NCBI GenBank assembly: GCA_947494565.1
Contig: CANLVG010000010.1
Coordinates: 184,648 to 248,647 of the forward strand
Origin: an uncultured Flavobacteriaceae bacterium
GTDB taxonomy: Bacteria; Bacteroidota; Bacteroidia; Flavobacteriales; Flavobacteriaceae
Direction: 5' to 3'
Length of the DNA: 64,000 nt
Shown: positions 30,043 to 38,854 of the stretch, piece after piece
Layout of the letters: every line of letters starts with the position of its first letter
Numbering within the stretch: position 1 is the first letter of the stretch
Notes under the pieces: model-generated
What the model was told of the DNA's origin: nothing
Database searches by the model: none
What the model saw: only the letters and a program-made list of their open reading frames with translations
Translations under genes and position numbers: made by a program

Positions 30043-31887
30043 CTAATTTTTCTGGGAAGCGATCCAACCCTCTATTTTCTCTTCAAGCAAGATCAGTGCC
30101 AAACTACCGGAGTTCAAAACTTGATTATGGAATTCCTTGATATCAAAAGCATCTCCCAATTCTCTTTCCGCCTTAGTGCGCAGTTCGCTGATTTTGAGCT
30201 GTCCGATCTTATACGATAGTGCCTGGCCCGGTGTGGCCATATATCTTTCGATTTCAGCGATAATACCGTCTTCGGACTCCGCCTCATTCTCTAAAGAATA
30301 TTGAATCGCTTCCTCACGTGTCCAGCCTTTTGCATGAATGCCAGTATCGACAACCAAACGAATAGCGCGGTGCATTTCCATACTCAACATTCCAAAATAT
30401 TGAAAGGGGTCTTCATACAAACCCAATTCCTTCCCTAAAGATTCGGCATATAGGGCCCAACCTTCCACAAAGACACCCATACTTTCGGGATGCAAAAATT
30501 CAGGAAGATCTTGATTCTCCTGTTGCAAGGACAACTGAAAATGATGACCGGGAATGGCTTCGTGCAAAAACAAGGCTTCGTCAGCGAACTTGTTGTAATG
30601 CTCCACATCTGGAATAGGAATATAAAAAGTACCAGGTCGCGTCGCATCTTTTGAACCTGGAACGTATTCCGCGCTTGCCGAAGCCTCTCTGAATGCCTCC
30701 GTTCGCTGAACCTTAAAACCTGCTTTGGGTTTCAGATCGAATAACGTATTCAACTTGGGTTCCATGCGATTTTGAATGGCATTGAAATTAGCGATTACTT
30801 CTTCCGGCTTTGAAAAAGGCATTTGATCTTTGCGCTGTCTGACGTGATTAAAAAAGGCTTTTAGGTCTCCCTCAAAACCGATCTCACGTTTCACTTTCTC
30901 CATTTCCCCCAAAATACGCTGTACTTCCGTTTTTCCGAGCTCGTGAATCTCATCAGCCGTCATAAGGGTCGTAGTGTGCAGTTTTATGAGGTAGTCGTAG
31001 GTTTTCTTTCCATTCGGTACGTCTGAGAGTCCTGAAGTTTCTCTGCAGACCGGCAGATACCTTTCCTTAAGAAAGGTATCGAGCAAGGCATACTTCGGAA
31101 TCAATCGATCTCTGACAAAAGCTTCGTACGCTTTTGTGATCCGTTCTCTATCAGCCCTGTTTACCGCTTCTGAAAAGTTTCGTAGCGGTTCGGTAAACAA
31201 ATGATCCCCTACACCTGAATTGATGAACTCCTGTAATTGCGGGATGATCTTCACTACTATTTTTTTAGGAAGTACGACACCCTGACCCATACCTTCCTCC
31301 ATTTTTTCGATACACGTATCCAAAAAAACGAGGTAGTCTTCTAAACGTTCCAACCAATTGTCATAATCTTGGGCCGTCTTGAAAGGCTGAACACTGGCCC
31401 CACTGCCCAATTGGGCAACATAAAGGTGCAAAGACTGTATTTGCAATAGCGGCATCAATTCAAAACTGGGCAGATCGTATACCGGGGAGGCCATGGTCAC
31501 CAGATCATTCTCAAGACCTTCGAGTTTAATAGCGCAATCCCACCGCATCACCCGGAGACTTAACCATTGCTCTTTGCTCACCATGGACTCGTCATACTGA
31601 TCGAGCATGGTCAAGAAGCTACTATACTTTTCCTTCAGCGTCTCTTGATACGCATCAGAGATATAATTCGCAATAGTGTCATTGTAGGTATGGAATCCAG
31701 CTTTTGTCGCCTCAATAGGATTAGCACCTTTTTTGAACTCGTAATAGGCCTCGAAAACGGTGTCTATAGGAGCCAATTCATTTTCAGGGGTTTTATTCTT
31801 TTCATTACAGGAAAATAGGAGGAACAAAACCAATAAAAAAATCGTGTGCCCTCCATTGGGTCTTGTATTGCGATGATAAATCCACAT
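30043..31887 (-). CDS. DUF885 family putative metallopeptidase, lipoprotein
   Basis: 614 residues from the ATG at 31887; a TTG at 31893 is two codons further upstream and less likely. Lipobox FLLFSC follows the hydrophobic segment. The DUF885 family is related to the M3/M2-like zinc peptidase fold: the metal-binding motif is LFLHEAIPGHHFQLSL at about 440-447 and a downstream glutamate occurs in the MEMHRAIRLVVDTGIHAKGW region. The NYN gene ends eight bases upstream, so the two genes are probably cotranscribed. Natural substrate unknown; peptidase activity is inferred from family. Confidence 0.9.
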   Translation of the reverse strand: MWIYHRNTRPNGGHTIFLLVLFLLFSCNEKNKTPENELAPIDTVFEAYYEFKKGANPIEATKAGFHTYNDTIANYISDAYQETLKEKYSSFLTMLDQYDESMVSKEQWLSLRVMRWDCAIKLEGLENDLVTMASPVYDLPSFELMPLLQIQSLHLYVAQLGSGASVQPFKTAQDYDNWLERLEDYLVFLDTCIEKMEEGMGQGVVLPKKIVVKIIPQLQEFINSGVGDHLFTEPLRNFSEAVNRADRERITKAYEAFVRDRLIPKYALLDTFLKERYLPVCRETSGLSDVPNGKKTYDYLIKLHTTTLMTADEIHELGKTEVQRILGEMEKVKREIGFEGDLKAFFNHVRQRKDQMPFSKPEEVIANFNAIQNRMEPKLNTLFDLKPKAGFKVQRTEAFREASASAEYVPGSKDATRPGTFYIPIPDVEHYNKFADEALFLHEAIPGHHFQLSLQQENQDLPEFLHPESMGVFVEGWALYAESLGKELGLYEDPFQYFGMLSMEMHRAIRLVVDTGIHAKGWTREEAIQYSLENEAESEDGIIAEIERYMATPGQALSYKIGQLKISELRTKAERELGDAFDIKEFHNQVLNSGSLALILLEEKIEGWIASQKN

Positions 31888-31895
31888 ATTCAATT

Positions 31896-32657
31896 CTATT
31901 TCTTTGTTCGAGAGTGTTTTCGTTCTTTCATCTTTACGTAAATCAACTTTTTACGTCCTTTTGAATCTTCCCTACGTTCCACATCAACGGCATTGATAGA
32001 TTGAAAAAGTGGTGTCAGTTTTTGAAATCCATAATTACGGGAATCGAAGTTGGGTTGTTTCTTCTGTAACAAACTGCCCACATCACCCAAAAATGCCCAC
32101 CCATCATCATCGGCCACATCATCAATAGTACTTGAAATCAGGCGAAGGTCCTTTGGGGTAATCGCATCAACGGCACTCTTTCTTTTTGTTTTCTTCTGAT
32201 CCACGTCGTTGGCATCATCTTCAGTTTGGTTTTTTAGGATCTCGATGTAAATGAACTTATCGCAAGCAACTATAAATGGATTGGGTGTTTTCTTTTCACC
32301 GATTCCGAAGACTTGCATACCTGCTTCGCGAAGTCGGGTCGCTAATCGGGTAAAATCGCTGTCACTACTGACAATACAAAAACCGTTCACTTTGCCCGAA
32401 TACAGAATATCCATGGCGTCGATAATCATTGCAGAATCTGTCGCATTTTTACCCTGTGTATAACCGTATTGTTGAATCGGCGTAATAGCATTCTCCAAAA
32501 GAATATTTTTCCATTTGCTTAAACGGGGGTTGGTCCAATCCCCATAAATACGTTTTATAGTTGGGTTGCCGTATTTGGCAATTTCCTCCATCATTTCCTT
32601 GACGTAGGCCGAGGGAATATTATCGCCATCAATAAGTACTGCTAAATTTAAGTCCAT
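31896..32657 (-). CDS. NYN (PIN-like) nuclease domain protein with C-terminal OST-HTH/LOTUS domain
   Basis: 253 residues. The NYN domain fills 1-145: LAVLIDGDNIPSAYV, NATDSAMIIDAMDILYSG, FCIVSSDSDFTRLATRLREAG, with the acidic residues expected of a metal-dependent RNase. A basic linker (KKTKRKSA) leads to an OST-HTH/LOTUS-like winged helix at about 170-245 (AFLGDVGSLLQKKQPNFDSRNYGFQKLTPLFQSI). LabA/LOTUS proteins act in RNA turnover and small-RNA metabolism in other organisms; the bacterial role is unsettled. Probably cytoplasmic, and in an operon with the DUF885 gene. Confidence 0.9.
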   Translation of the reverse strand: MDLNLAVLIDGDNIPSAYVKEMMEEIAKYGNPTIKRIYGDWTNPRLSKWKNILLENAITPIQQYGYTQGKNATDSAMIIDAMDILYSGKVNGFCIVSSDSDFTRLATRLREAGMQVFGIGEKKTPNPFIVACDKFIYIEILKNQTEDDANDVDQKKTKRKSAVDAITPKDLRLISSTIDDVADDDGWAFLGDVGSLLQKKQPNFDSRNYGFQKLTPLFQSINAVDVERREDSKGRKKLIYVKMKERKHSRTKK

Positions 32658-32822
32658 TCATTCCTGTTTTTGTAAAGGTAGCGGGTTTTCTACTATTATG
32701 ACTCTTTATACAGGTCTCTCCATTTTAATTTTATTAAATTTCATATTTCAATGTTTAACAATATATTTTTGTTGTTTATCAATAAATTATTATTTCTTTA
32801 CAATATCTTATTAATCTAGAAT

Positions 32823-33467
32823 ATGAAAAATCGAACTTCAAGCTCGGCTAAAGCTCTTGTCTTATTCCTACGCTACTCACTTATTGCCTTTTTCGCGTGT
32901 AATGTCTTTTTCTTTGTTCAGTTTTTGATTTTCCATTTGGGGCCGGCACTCTTGTTTGGTGAAAGAAAAGGGGTTTATTTACCGATAGTATTTAAACCCA
33001 CTAATCAGGGCGTTCTAACTTTGCCTCACACAGACTACGAATATATGTTCGATATACCATCTGCCACTGGCACTTTCCAAGCATTCGGACTCCCCCTAAA
33101 AATATTCTATATCTATTCATTTGGAGGTATCGTTTATTATGCTTGCCTTTTTCTAATTACGTATTTAATTCTCAAAATGCTGAAGAATGCACAAGAGGGT
33201 AACTTTTTGGTAGTTAAAAATGCCATTCGATTACGATATATCGCTCTATTACTCATTGTTTCACTTCTGCGGGACAAACTCACCATTATCGCTTCCTCTT
33301 TCTACCTCAGGGAAAAAATAGAACTTGCCGGAATTGAATTCTACGATTTTACCTCTTACACATTTGACAATTGGAAATATATTTTCATCTTTCTTTTTCT
33401 TCTTATCATTGCGGAAGCTTTCCGACTGGGGGCTCAGTTAAAAGAGGAAAACGATTTAACTATTTAA
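32823..33467 (+). CDS. DUF2975 integral membrane protein
   Basis: 214 residues with four hydrophobic segments near 20-45, 95-120, 135-155 and 185-205. It matches the DUF2975 pattern (GGIVYYACLFLITYLILKML, then GNFLVVKNAIRLRYIALLLI). Proteins of this family are usually encoded next to a short XRE regulator, exactly as here (10 bases to the next gene). The role is unknown; a membrane signal receptor for the regulator is often inferred. Confidence 0.85.
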   Translation: MKNRTSSSAKALVLFLRYSLIAFFACNVFFFVQFLIFHLGPALLFGERKGVYLPIVFKPTNQGVLTLPHTDYEYMFDIPSATGTFQAFGLPLKIFYIYSFGGIVYYACLFLITYLILKMLKNAQEGNFLVVKNAIRLRYIALLLIVSLLRDKLTIIASSFYLREKIELAGIEFYDFTSYTFDNWKYIFIFLFLLIIAEAFRLGAQLKEENDLTI

Positions 33468-33476
33468 AAGCAACAC

Positions 33477-33686
33477 ATGCCCATTATTGTAAATCTTGAT
33501 GTGATGCTTGCCCGTAGAAAAATGTCTTTGACGGAACTCTCCGAAAAAGTGGGCATCACCATGTCAAATCTGTCCATCTTGAAAAAAGGAAAAGCCAAGG
33601 CCATTCGTTTCAGTACGTTAGAGGCGATATGTACGGCTTTGGAATGTCAGCCTGCCGATATTTTGGAATTTAGGGCCGAGGACTAG
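33477..33686 (+). CDS. Short XRE-family HTH regulator
   Basis: 69 residues, nearly all of it a Cro/C1-type HTH (VMLARRKMSLTELSEKVGITMSNLSILKKGKAKAIRFSTLEAICTALECQPADIL). Such single-domain YozG-type regulators accompany DUF2975 proteins. Target genes are unknown; the pair itself is the obvious candidate. 10 bases behind the DUF2975 gene. Confidence 0.9.
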   Translation: MPIIVNLDVMLARRKMSLTELSEKVGITMSNLSILKKGKAKAIRFSTLEAICTALECQPADILEFRAED

Positions 33687-33744
33687 CGCGCAGAATCGCT
33701 TAAGGTACCCCTTCACAAACAATCATCTTCAAAAGAACAATCGT

Positions 33745-34977
33745 ATGAAAAAGCTTCAATTCTTATTATCTCTTTTTTCGCTGAGTACCTCAATACTGAG
33801 TTACGCACAAAATCTACCGAGTTTACTAACCGAGAAGGACATCAATTCCACATTTTCAATTCTGGCATTTGATGAAGATGCCCAGGAATGGGGAATTGCC
33901 GTCGCAACGGACAATATTTATGTTGGGAATTCGACCATATATATTGAACCCGGGCTCGGCGCTTTTTCGGTCATCGCCGAAACCGAACCCCGATATGCGA
34001 AGGAAGGTTTGGAAAAACTCAAAAATGGGAAATCCATTGAACAAGCCATCGGCGAAGTAAAAGCTACGGATGACGTGTCGCACTATCGACAAGTGTCAGG
34101 GATCGATGCTAATGGAAAGGTGTTTGCATTTACAGGACAATCGTTGCACTATTGGAAAGGGAAGGCCTCGCAAATTTTAGGAGACAGCTATGTGGTCATA
34201 GGCAATCAGCTTGCTGATGATGTGCTTTCCGAGATGTCGAAAAGCTTTGAAAGCTCTAGCGGAGCACTGGCGGAACGCCTCTTAGAAAGTCTAATTGCTG
34301 GGCAGAAGGCGGGCGGACAGATTTCAGGAAAACAATCGGCTGCGCTAGTTGTCAAAGGAACCCATAGCGAATGGTTCAATCAAATCGATTTGCGTGTCGA
34401 TCATTCCAAAAAGCCGATTGAAGAACTGAAAACCTTACTAGCATACCACTATGGTCGAATTCGGCTCAATCAAGCGCTTTATGCCAAAAGGAACGGGAAC
34501 GTAGAAAGAGCGACACAAAAATTAACGGAGGCGGAGACGATGCTCGAAGGTTGGACCGGAATGTATGCAAGAATTGCCGGAGCAAATATTCTAATGGGCC
34601 ATGAGGATGTCGCAGTCGATTGGATCAAAAAGGGATTAAACGAGAACCCCAATTGGTCTGTTAATCTTCCGGCGTTCTATATGCTACGCCATCATCCGGA
34701 CTTGAAATCGGTTATTCTACCAGATTCATTTGGCCTGACGGACTGGGAAAGCGCCATCGGTATGTTAAGCAATATCGGAAAAGAACCGGAGGCGATAACT
34801 CTAGCCAAAGAGCTGATCGCCAAAAAAGTGGAGTCCTCGTATTTGAATTTCCTGCTTGGCAGAAGCTACTTTTATGAGAAAGAAAAAAACAAGGCAATTA
34901 CATATCTCGAAAGGGCCCTAAAACTAGATCCTAATAATATCGAGGCGGAAAACTTGTTGGACAAACTAAGGGAATAG
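33745..34977 (+). CDS. DUF1028 protein with C-terminal TPR repeats
   Basis: 410 residues with a signal peptide (MKKLQFLLSLFSLSTSILSYAQ). The DUF1028 domain (Ntn-hydrolase-like fold) spans 37-240: TFSILAFDEDAQEWGIAVATDN, GLGAFSVIAETEPRYAKEGLEKLKNGKSIEQAI, YRQVSGIDANGKVFAFTGQ, GGQISGKQSAALVV. TPR units follow at about 240-410 (ERATQKLTEAETMLEGW, SSYLNFLLGRSYFYEKEKNKAITYLERALKLDP). Activity of DUF1028 is unproven; it resembles glycosylasparaginase-like hydrolases in fold. Exported. Confidence 0.9.
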   Translation: MKKLQFLLSLFSLSTSILSYAQNLPSLLTEKDINSTFSILAFDEDAQEWGIAVATDNIYVGNSTIYIEPGLGAFSVIAETEPRYAKEGLEKLKNGKSIEQAIGEVKATDDVSHYRQVSGIDANGKVFAFTGQSLHYWKGKASQILGDSYVVIGNQLADDVLSEMSKSFESSSGALAERLLESLIAGQKAGGQISGKQSAALVVKGTHSEWFNQIDLRVDHSKKPIEELKTLLAYHYGRIRLNQALYAKRNGNVERATQKLTEAETMLEGWTGMYARIAGANILMGHEDVAVDWIKKGLNENPNWSVNLPAFYMLRHHPDLKSVILPDSFGLTDWESAIGMLSNIGKEPEAITLAKELIAKKVESSYLNFLLGRSYFYEKEKNKAITYLERALKLDPNNIEAENLLDKLRE

Positions 34978-34983
34978 TAGGGA

Positions 34984-36282
34984 CTACTGCGGATTCTTGG
35001 CCTTCAAGCTCCCAAAAACCAAAAACACCAAAAAAGCCAAGCCCAACCAACCCAATAGTTGGTACGAACCAAAAGTAGAAAAACATAGGCTAAAAATGCT
35101 GGGAGCCAGGGCACTGGCCAATATCAAAAAGGACATCACCTTGCCAGTAATCGCACCCAAATGATCACGCCCATAAAAGCGAGGCCAAACAATGGTATTC
35201 AATACGGCAAAGAAGCCACTCATCATGCCGAAACCGACTACCAAGAGTGGAATACCTGCGGCCGTAGGCAAATATAAAAACCCTATGGAAGCCACGATTC
35301 CTCCTGAAATCATCAGATACAAATACAGTCGCAATCGCAGATAATCACTTAAATAGTTCGCCACCATTGAAATGGAAACGGCAACCACCGAAGCCGGTAA
35401 AAAAATAGAAATCGCATCTTCTTTCGGAAAACCTTCGCTAGCAAAGATGGAAACGATGTGAAAGGTCAACCCGGTGATAAAAAAGCTATTGAAGGAAAGC
35501 ATAAGCGCATACATCCAAAATGCGCGTGTAGCCGTGGCCTCCTTCAATGTAAATTGTTGGTGCGCCCGCACAGGGGTCGTCTCCGATTCGGAGGATATCC
35601 TTACGCCATCAGGTAGAAGTCCGAATTCTTCGGGTTTGTTTTTATAGAATATCCAGATCAATACACTAGCGGCTAGCAGCCCAAAACCCAAATAGTGCCA
35701 GGCCCCTTGCCATCCACTTGTATCGATAAGATAATCAATCCATAGTGGCGAAGAAGAAAATCCAAAAGAGAGTGCTACACTACTGAACATATTCACCTTT
35801 CCACGGTTTTTATCGAACCACATCATAATCACATTTCGAGAGGCCATAGTCAACACCCCTTGCCCCGCAAAGCGCAATAAAAAAAACAAAAAGGTCATTA
35901 ATAGAAAAGGTACGAGCCAGGTATCACTATCCAGTGACTCTTTGACAAAAGTGCTCATTTGTACCGACCAGGAACATAAAAACAGGGCCATTGCCAAAAC
36001 CAAGGCGGCGTAGAAGGCTACCAATCGTGCCCCATACCTATCGAACCAAATACCCGCACGGCCAATGACCAAAGAGCTAGCAATGGTACCGATCATATAG
36101 GCATTACTGAATTGATTTCTCGAAAGGCCCAGCGCATCTTTGACGGGATCGGTAAACACCGATACTCCAATGGTCTGCCCAGGAATACTACAGTAGATAC
36201 CGACCGTACCGAAAAAAAGAATCACGTAACCGTAAAAAATTGGGCTCCTGGTAGGATCGATGAACGTAAAGTTTTTGGGCAT
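34984..36282 (-). CDS. MFS transporter
   Basis: 432 residues, about 12 hydrophobic helices with a central loop rich in charge (SESETTPVRAHQQ near 235). Starts FIDPTRSPIFYGYVILFFGTVGIYCSIPGQTIGVSVFTDPV, and the post-TM2 region GRAGIWFDRYGARLVAFYAAL fits the MFS loop 2-3 pattern (GxxxDRxGxR). This belongs to the Bacteroidota branch often annotated as MFS transporter without substrate. It converges on the DUF1028 gene with six bases between stops. Confidence 0.9.
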   Translation of the reverse strand: MPKNFTFIDPTRSPIFYGYVILFFGTVGIYCSIPGQTIGVSVFTDPVKDALGLSRNQFSNAYMIGTIASSLVIGRAGIWFDRYGARLVAFYAALVLAMALFLCSWSVQMSTFVKESLDSDTWLVPFLLMTFLFFLLRFAGQGVLTMASRNVIMMWFDKNRGKVNMFSSVALSFGFSSSPLWIDYLIDTSGWQGAWHYLGFGLLAASVLIWIFYKNKPEEFGLLPDGVRISSESETTPVRAHQQFTLKEATATRAFWMYALMLSFNSFFITGLTFHIVSIFASEGFPKEDAISIFLPASVVAVSISMVANYLSDYLRLRLYLYLMISGGIVASIGFLYLPTAAGIPLLVVGFGMMSGFFAVLNTIVWPRFYGRDHLGAITGKVMSFLILASALAPSIFSLCFSTFGSYQLLGWLGLAFLVFLVFGSLKAKNPQ

Positions 36283-36333
36283 TCAACTTGAGTAAGCCGT
36301 AAAATTACCGATTTTACCGTTCTTTCACCCTAC

Positions 36334-37458
36334 TTAGTGATCTCTTCTTGAAATCGTGAATTCGACCCTGCGATTTTTGCGCCTTCCCTTTTCATTGGCA
36401 TTAGTGGCCACTGGTTTGGTTCCGCCATGTCCTTTCCATGAGACACGACTTTTGTCCAAACCCAACTTGATCAAATGCTTTGCTACCGCTTCGGCCCTCT
36501 TGTCGGACAATGACAGGTTATAGGAATCGGATCCAATACTATCAGTATGCCCATTGACCATGACTCCGAGCCCTTTATCATTATTGAGGTACTTGTACAG
36601 GGTGGACATTTCCTGTAGCGCAAGATCACCTACATCGAATCGATCAAACTCAAAATAGAGATTTTTGAACACGTGTGGGGTGTCAAGTTCAAAAGAAGTT
36701 TTATCCCCCTTTTGGGAGGCTATAGCGCTTGAATCCGAATTGTTTTCATCCAAAGCCTCCACTAGCACCATATCGATATAATAATACGCCCCTTGCTTAG
36801 CATTCTTTTTGGTTTTGAAAAGACGGGTTCGGGCATTGGGTTTAAAATTGCCCAAGGTCATAAAATGTTCATCGCCCTTTGCCGTAAATTGGGTATAAAC
36901 TTGAATCCAATCTTTGGTATCGGAATAAAAATTGGAATACCCCACTTCCATGAAAGTGTACTTGTTCGTAGTATTTCGGTACAACTGTTTTTTAGACAGT
37001 TCCTTTTTTAAAGGAATTTCTATTTTATCCTTTGAGAATAGAATTCCGAACTCCTTTACAGCAAAATCTGAGCGTTCGGCCAAACTCACATAAAAAGAGA
37101 CATGGTATTTTCTACCTTTTACCAAAGGCCGCACTAATTCGGCTTGAAGGTACTCACGATAATCATTGGGTGCATAAAAGTACAGCCCCGCATACCCCTC
37201 ACCAAAATCGGCGGGCTGAGTGCCATTGAAATTTTCGGGAGTACCCATGGCCTCACTGCAGCCATGAAAATAATCGGTGGAGCCGCTTGTAGGTGTGGAC
37301 CAGTAGTCTACATCAGCGTTGAAATTCCCCAAGGTCTTGGGACAGTTCGAAAATTCCTCAAAACTTGGATTCCTTATCAGATTTTGACAAAAGAGAGCTG
37401 TCACGCAGCTGAAACATAAAAATAGTGCGGTATGTTTTTTTTCAGCAATAGAGACCAT
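36334..37458 (-). CDS. OmpA-family protein with N-terminal 'NPSFE' carbohydrate-binding-like domain (copy 1)
   Basis: 374 residues with a signal peptide ending in CFSCVTALFCQ. Residues 26-220 (NLIRNPSFEEF, VDYWSTPTSGSTDYFHGC, AGLYFYAPNDYREYLQAEL, HVSFYVSLAERS) look like a galactose-binding or CBM4-like beta sandwich. The OmpA/MotB peptidoglycan-binding domain covers about 255-370 (GVMVNGHTDSIGSDSYNLSLSDKRAEAVAKHLI, GHGGTKPVATNANEKGRRKNRRVEF). A periplasmic or outer-membrane role joining glycan binding and peptidoglycan attachment is inferred. Tandem paralog of 37558-38676. Confidence 0.9.
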   Translation of the reverse strand: MVSIAEKKHTALFLCFSCVTALFCQNLIRNPSFEEFSNCPKTLGNFNADVDYWSTPTSGSTDYFHGCSEAMGTPENFNGTQPADFGEGYAGLYFYAPNDYREYLQAELVRPLVKGRKYHVSFYVSLAERSDFAVKEFGILFSKDKIEIPLKKELSKKQLYRNTTNKYTFMEVGYSNFYSDTKDWIQVYTQFTAKGDEHFMTLGNFKPNARTRLFKTKKNAKQGAYYYIDMVLVEALDENNSDSSAIASQKGDKTSFELDTPHVFKNLYFEFDRFDVGDLALQEMSTLYKYLNNDKGLGVMVNGHTDSIGSDSYNLSLSDKRAEAVAKHLIKLGLDKSRVSWKGHGGTKPVATNANEKGRRKNRRVEFTISRRDH

Positions 37459-37557
37459 TGAAGGTAATTTAATACCCTCTAAAATAGGAATTTAAAGAAA
37501 ACTAAAAGCGGTAATCCACCCTCGTTCGATAAAATGTACGGTTCTAAGGCTGTGCTG

Positions 37558-38676
37558 TTATTGGTCTTCATCAAAAGTACCCGAGGCATAATAATCCTTT
37601 TTCTTTCTGGACAATACAAATTCTACCCTCCGGTTTTTTTCTCTGTTTGCTTCCGTTTCGTTGTTTACCACAGGACTTCCGTCACCATAACCCCGCCAAA
37701 TAATTCGATTCGACCGCACCCCTTTTTCAATAAGAAAGTCCGCAACGGTCTTAGCTCGCTTTTGCGAAAGTGCCTTATTATATTCCTTCGTACCCATATC
37801 ATCGGTATGGCCGTACACAGAGACGGTGAAACCCCGATGGGCTTTCAAGTACTCAACAAGATCGTTCAACTGGGCCTCCCCCTCGTCAGCAATACTATAA
37901 CCGTCAGTATCGAACGTCAAATTCTCAAAAACATACACTTCATCGAGTACATAGCTGGCCTTCAAAGGACCGACGAAAAACATATCTACGTAATAGTAGG
38001 CTACTTTCCTAAGATTCTTCCCGGAATTCAGCAAACGTGTTTTACTGTTCCCATTGAAGTTACCAATGGTCAGAAATCGCTCGGTTCCGTCCGCAATATA
38101 AACTCCGGTTACCTCCGTCCATTCCTTTTTATTCGCAAAAAACTCATGATTCCTAATAAGGCTATAGTTATACGATTTCTTACGGGTCATGAGGTTCAAC
38201 GGAATATTGCGTTTCGTTTGAAAACTGGGGGGTTTGTCCGTAAATAATATTCCAAATTCATTGACTCCGTATTGCGATTCATCGGCCAAACTTACTTGAA
38301 AGGAAAAAACATACTTCTGCCCTGGTATTAAGGATTCTTTTAACTCAGCTGTCAAGTATTCGCGATAGTCCTTAGGCCCATAAGCATACATTCCAGCATA
38401 CCCATGCCCATCAAAAGGAGCCTGAGCCCCAATAAAATTTGTCTCACTCGACATTGAAGGACTACAAGAATTAAAATAATCGGTACTGCCATTAGTGGGC
38501 TGATGCCATGAAACGACCGCACGTTCCAAACATCCAAATTCTGAAGGGCAAATCAAAAAATCTTCGAAACTGGGGTTTTTGACCAAATTCTGCGCGTTCA
38601 AAGAAAAAGACCACAACAGTGCCAACAGGAGCGGTAGCAGCACCGAATCGGTTTTAAAAAGGTCTAATCGTTTCAT
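37558..38676 (-). CDS. OmpA-family protein with N-terminal 'NPSFE' carbohydrate-binding-like domain (copy 2)
   Basis: 372 residues; signal peptide (LLPLLLALLWSFSLNAQ) then NLVKNPSFEDFLICPSEFG, VVSWHQPTNGSTDYFNSCS, AGMYAYGPKDYREYLTAELK and FEFGILF-type strands parallel to copy 1. The OmpA-like C-terminal domain (TVSVYGHTDDMGTKEYNKALSQKRAKTVADFLIEKG, NRRVEFVL) carries the diaminopimelate-binding Asp and Arg pattern. 99 bases separate it from copy 1, same strand, so duplication is likely. Partner glycans unknown. Confidence 0.9.
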   Translation of the reverse strand: MKRLDLFKTDSVLLPLLLALLWSFSLNAQNLVKNPSFEDFLICPSEFGCLERAVVSWHQPTNGSTDYFNSCSPSMSSETNFIGAQAPFDGHGYAGMYAYGPKDYREYLTAELKESLIPGQKYVFSFQVSLADESQYGVNEFGILFTDKPPSFQTKRNIPLNLMTRKKSYNYSLIRNHEFFANKKEWTEVTGVYIADGTERFLTIGNFNGNSKTRLLNSGKNLRKVAYYYVDMFFVGPLKASYVLDEVYVFENLTFDTDGYSIADEGEAQLNDLVEYLKAHRGFTVSVYGHTDDMGTKEYNKALSQKRAKTVADFLIEKGVRSNRIIWRGYGDGSPVVNNETEANREKNRRVEFVLSRKKKDYYASGTFDEDQ

Positions 38677-38854
38677 AACAAGTAAGAAAAAAGCTACTTT
38701 ATTTGAAATGATAACGAAAGCTTGCCTAAAAAATTGGATTTATTCGATGAACGGCAGATTAAAATAGAATTCAAAGTGATGACTATCAGATTTTTACAAC
38801 AAGTACTCTTTAAGACTCAACTACATTAAAAATCGATACTACGAGTGATTTGAA

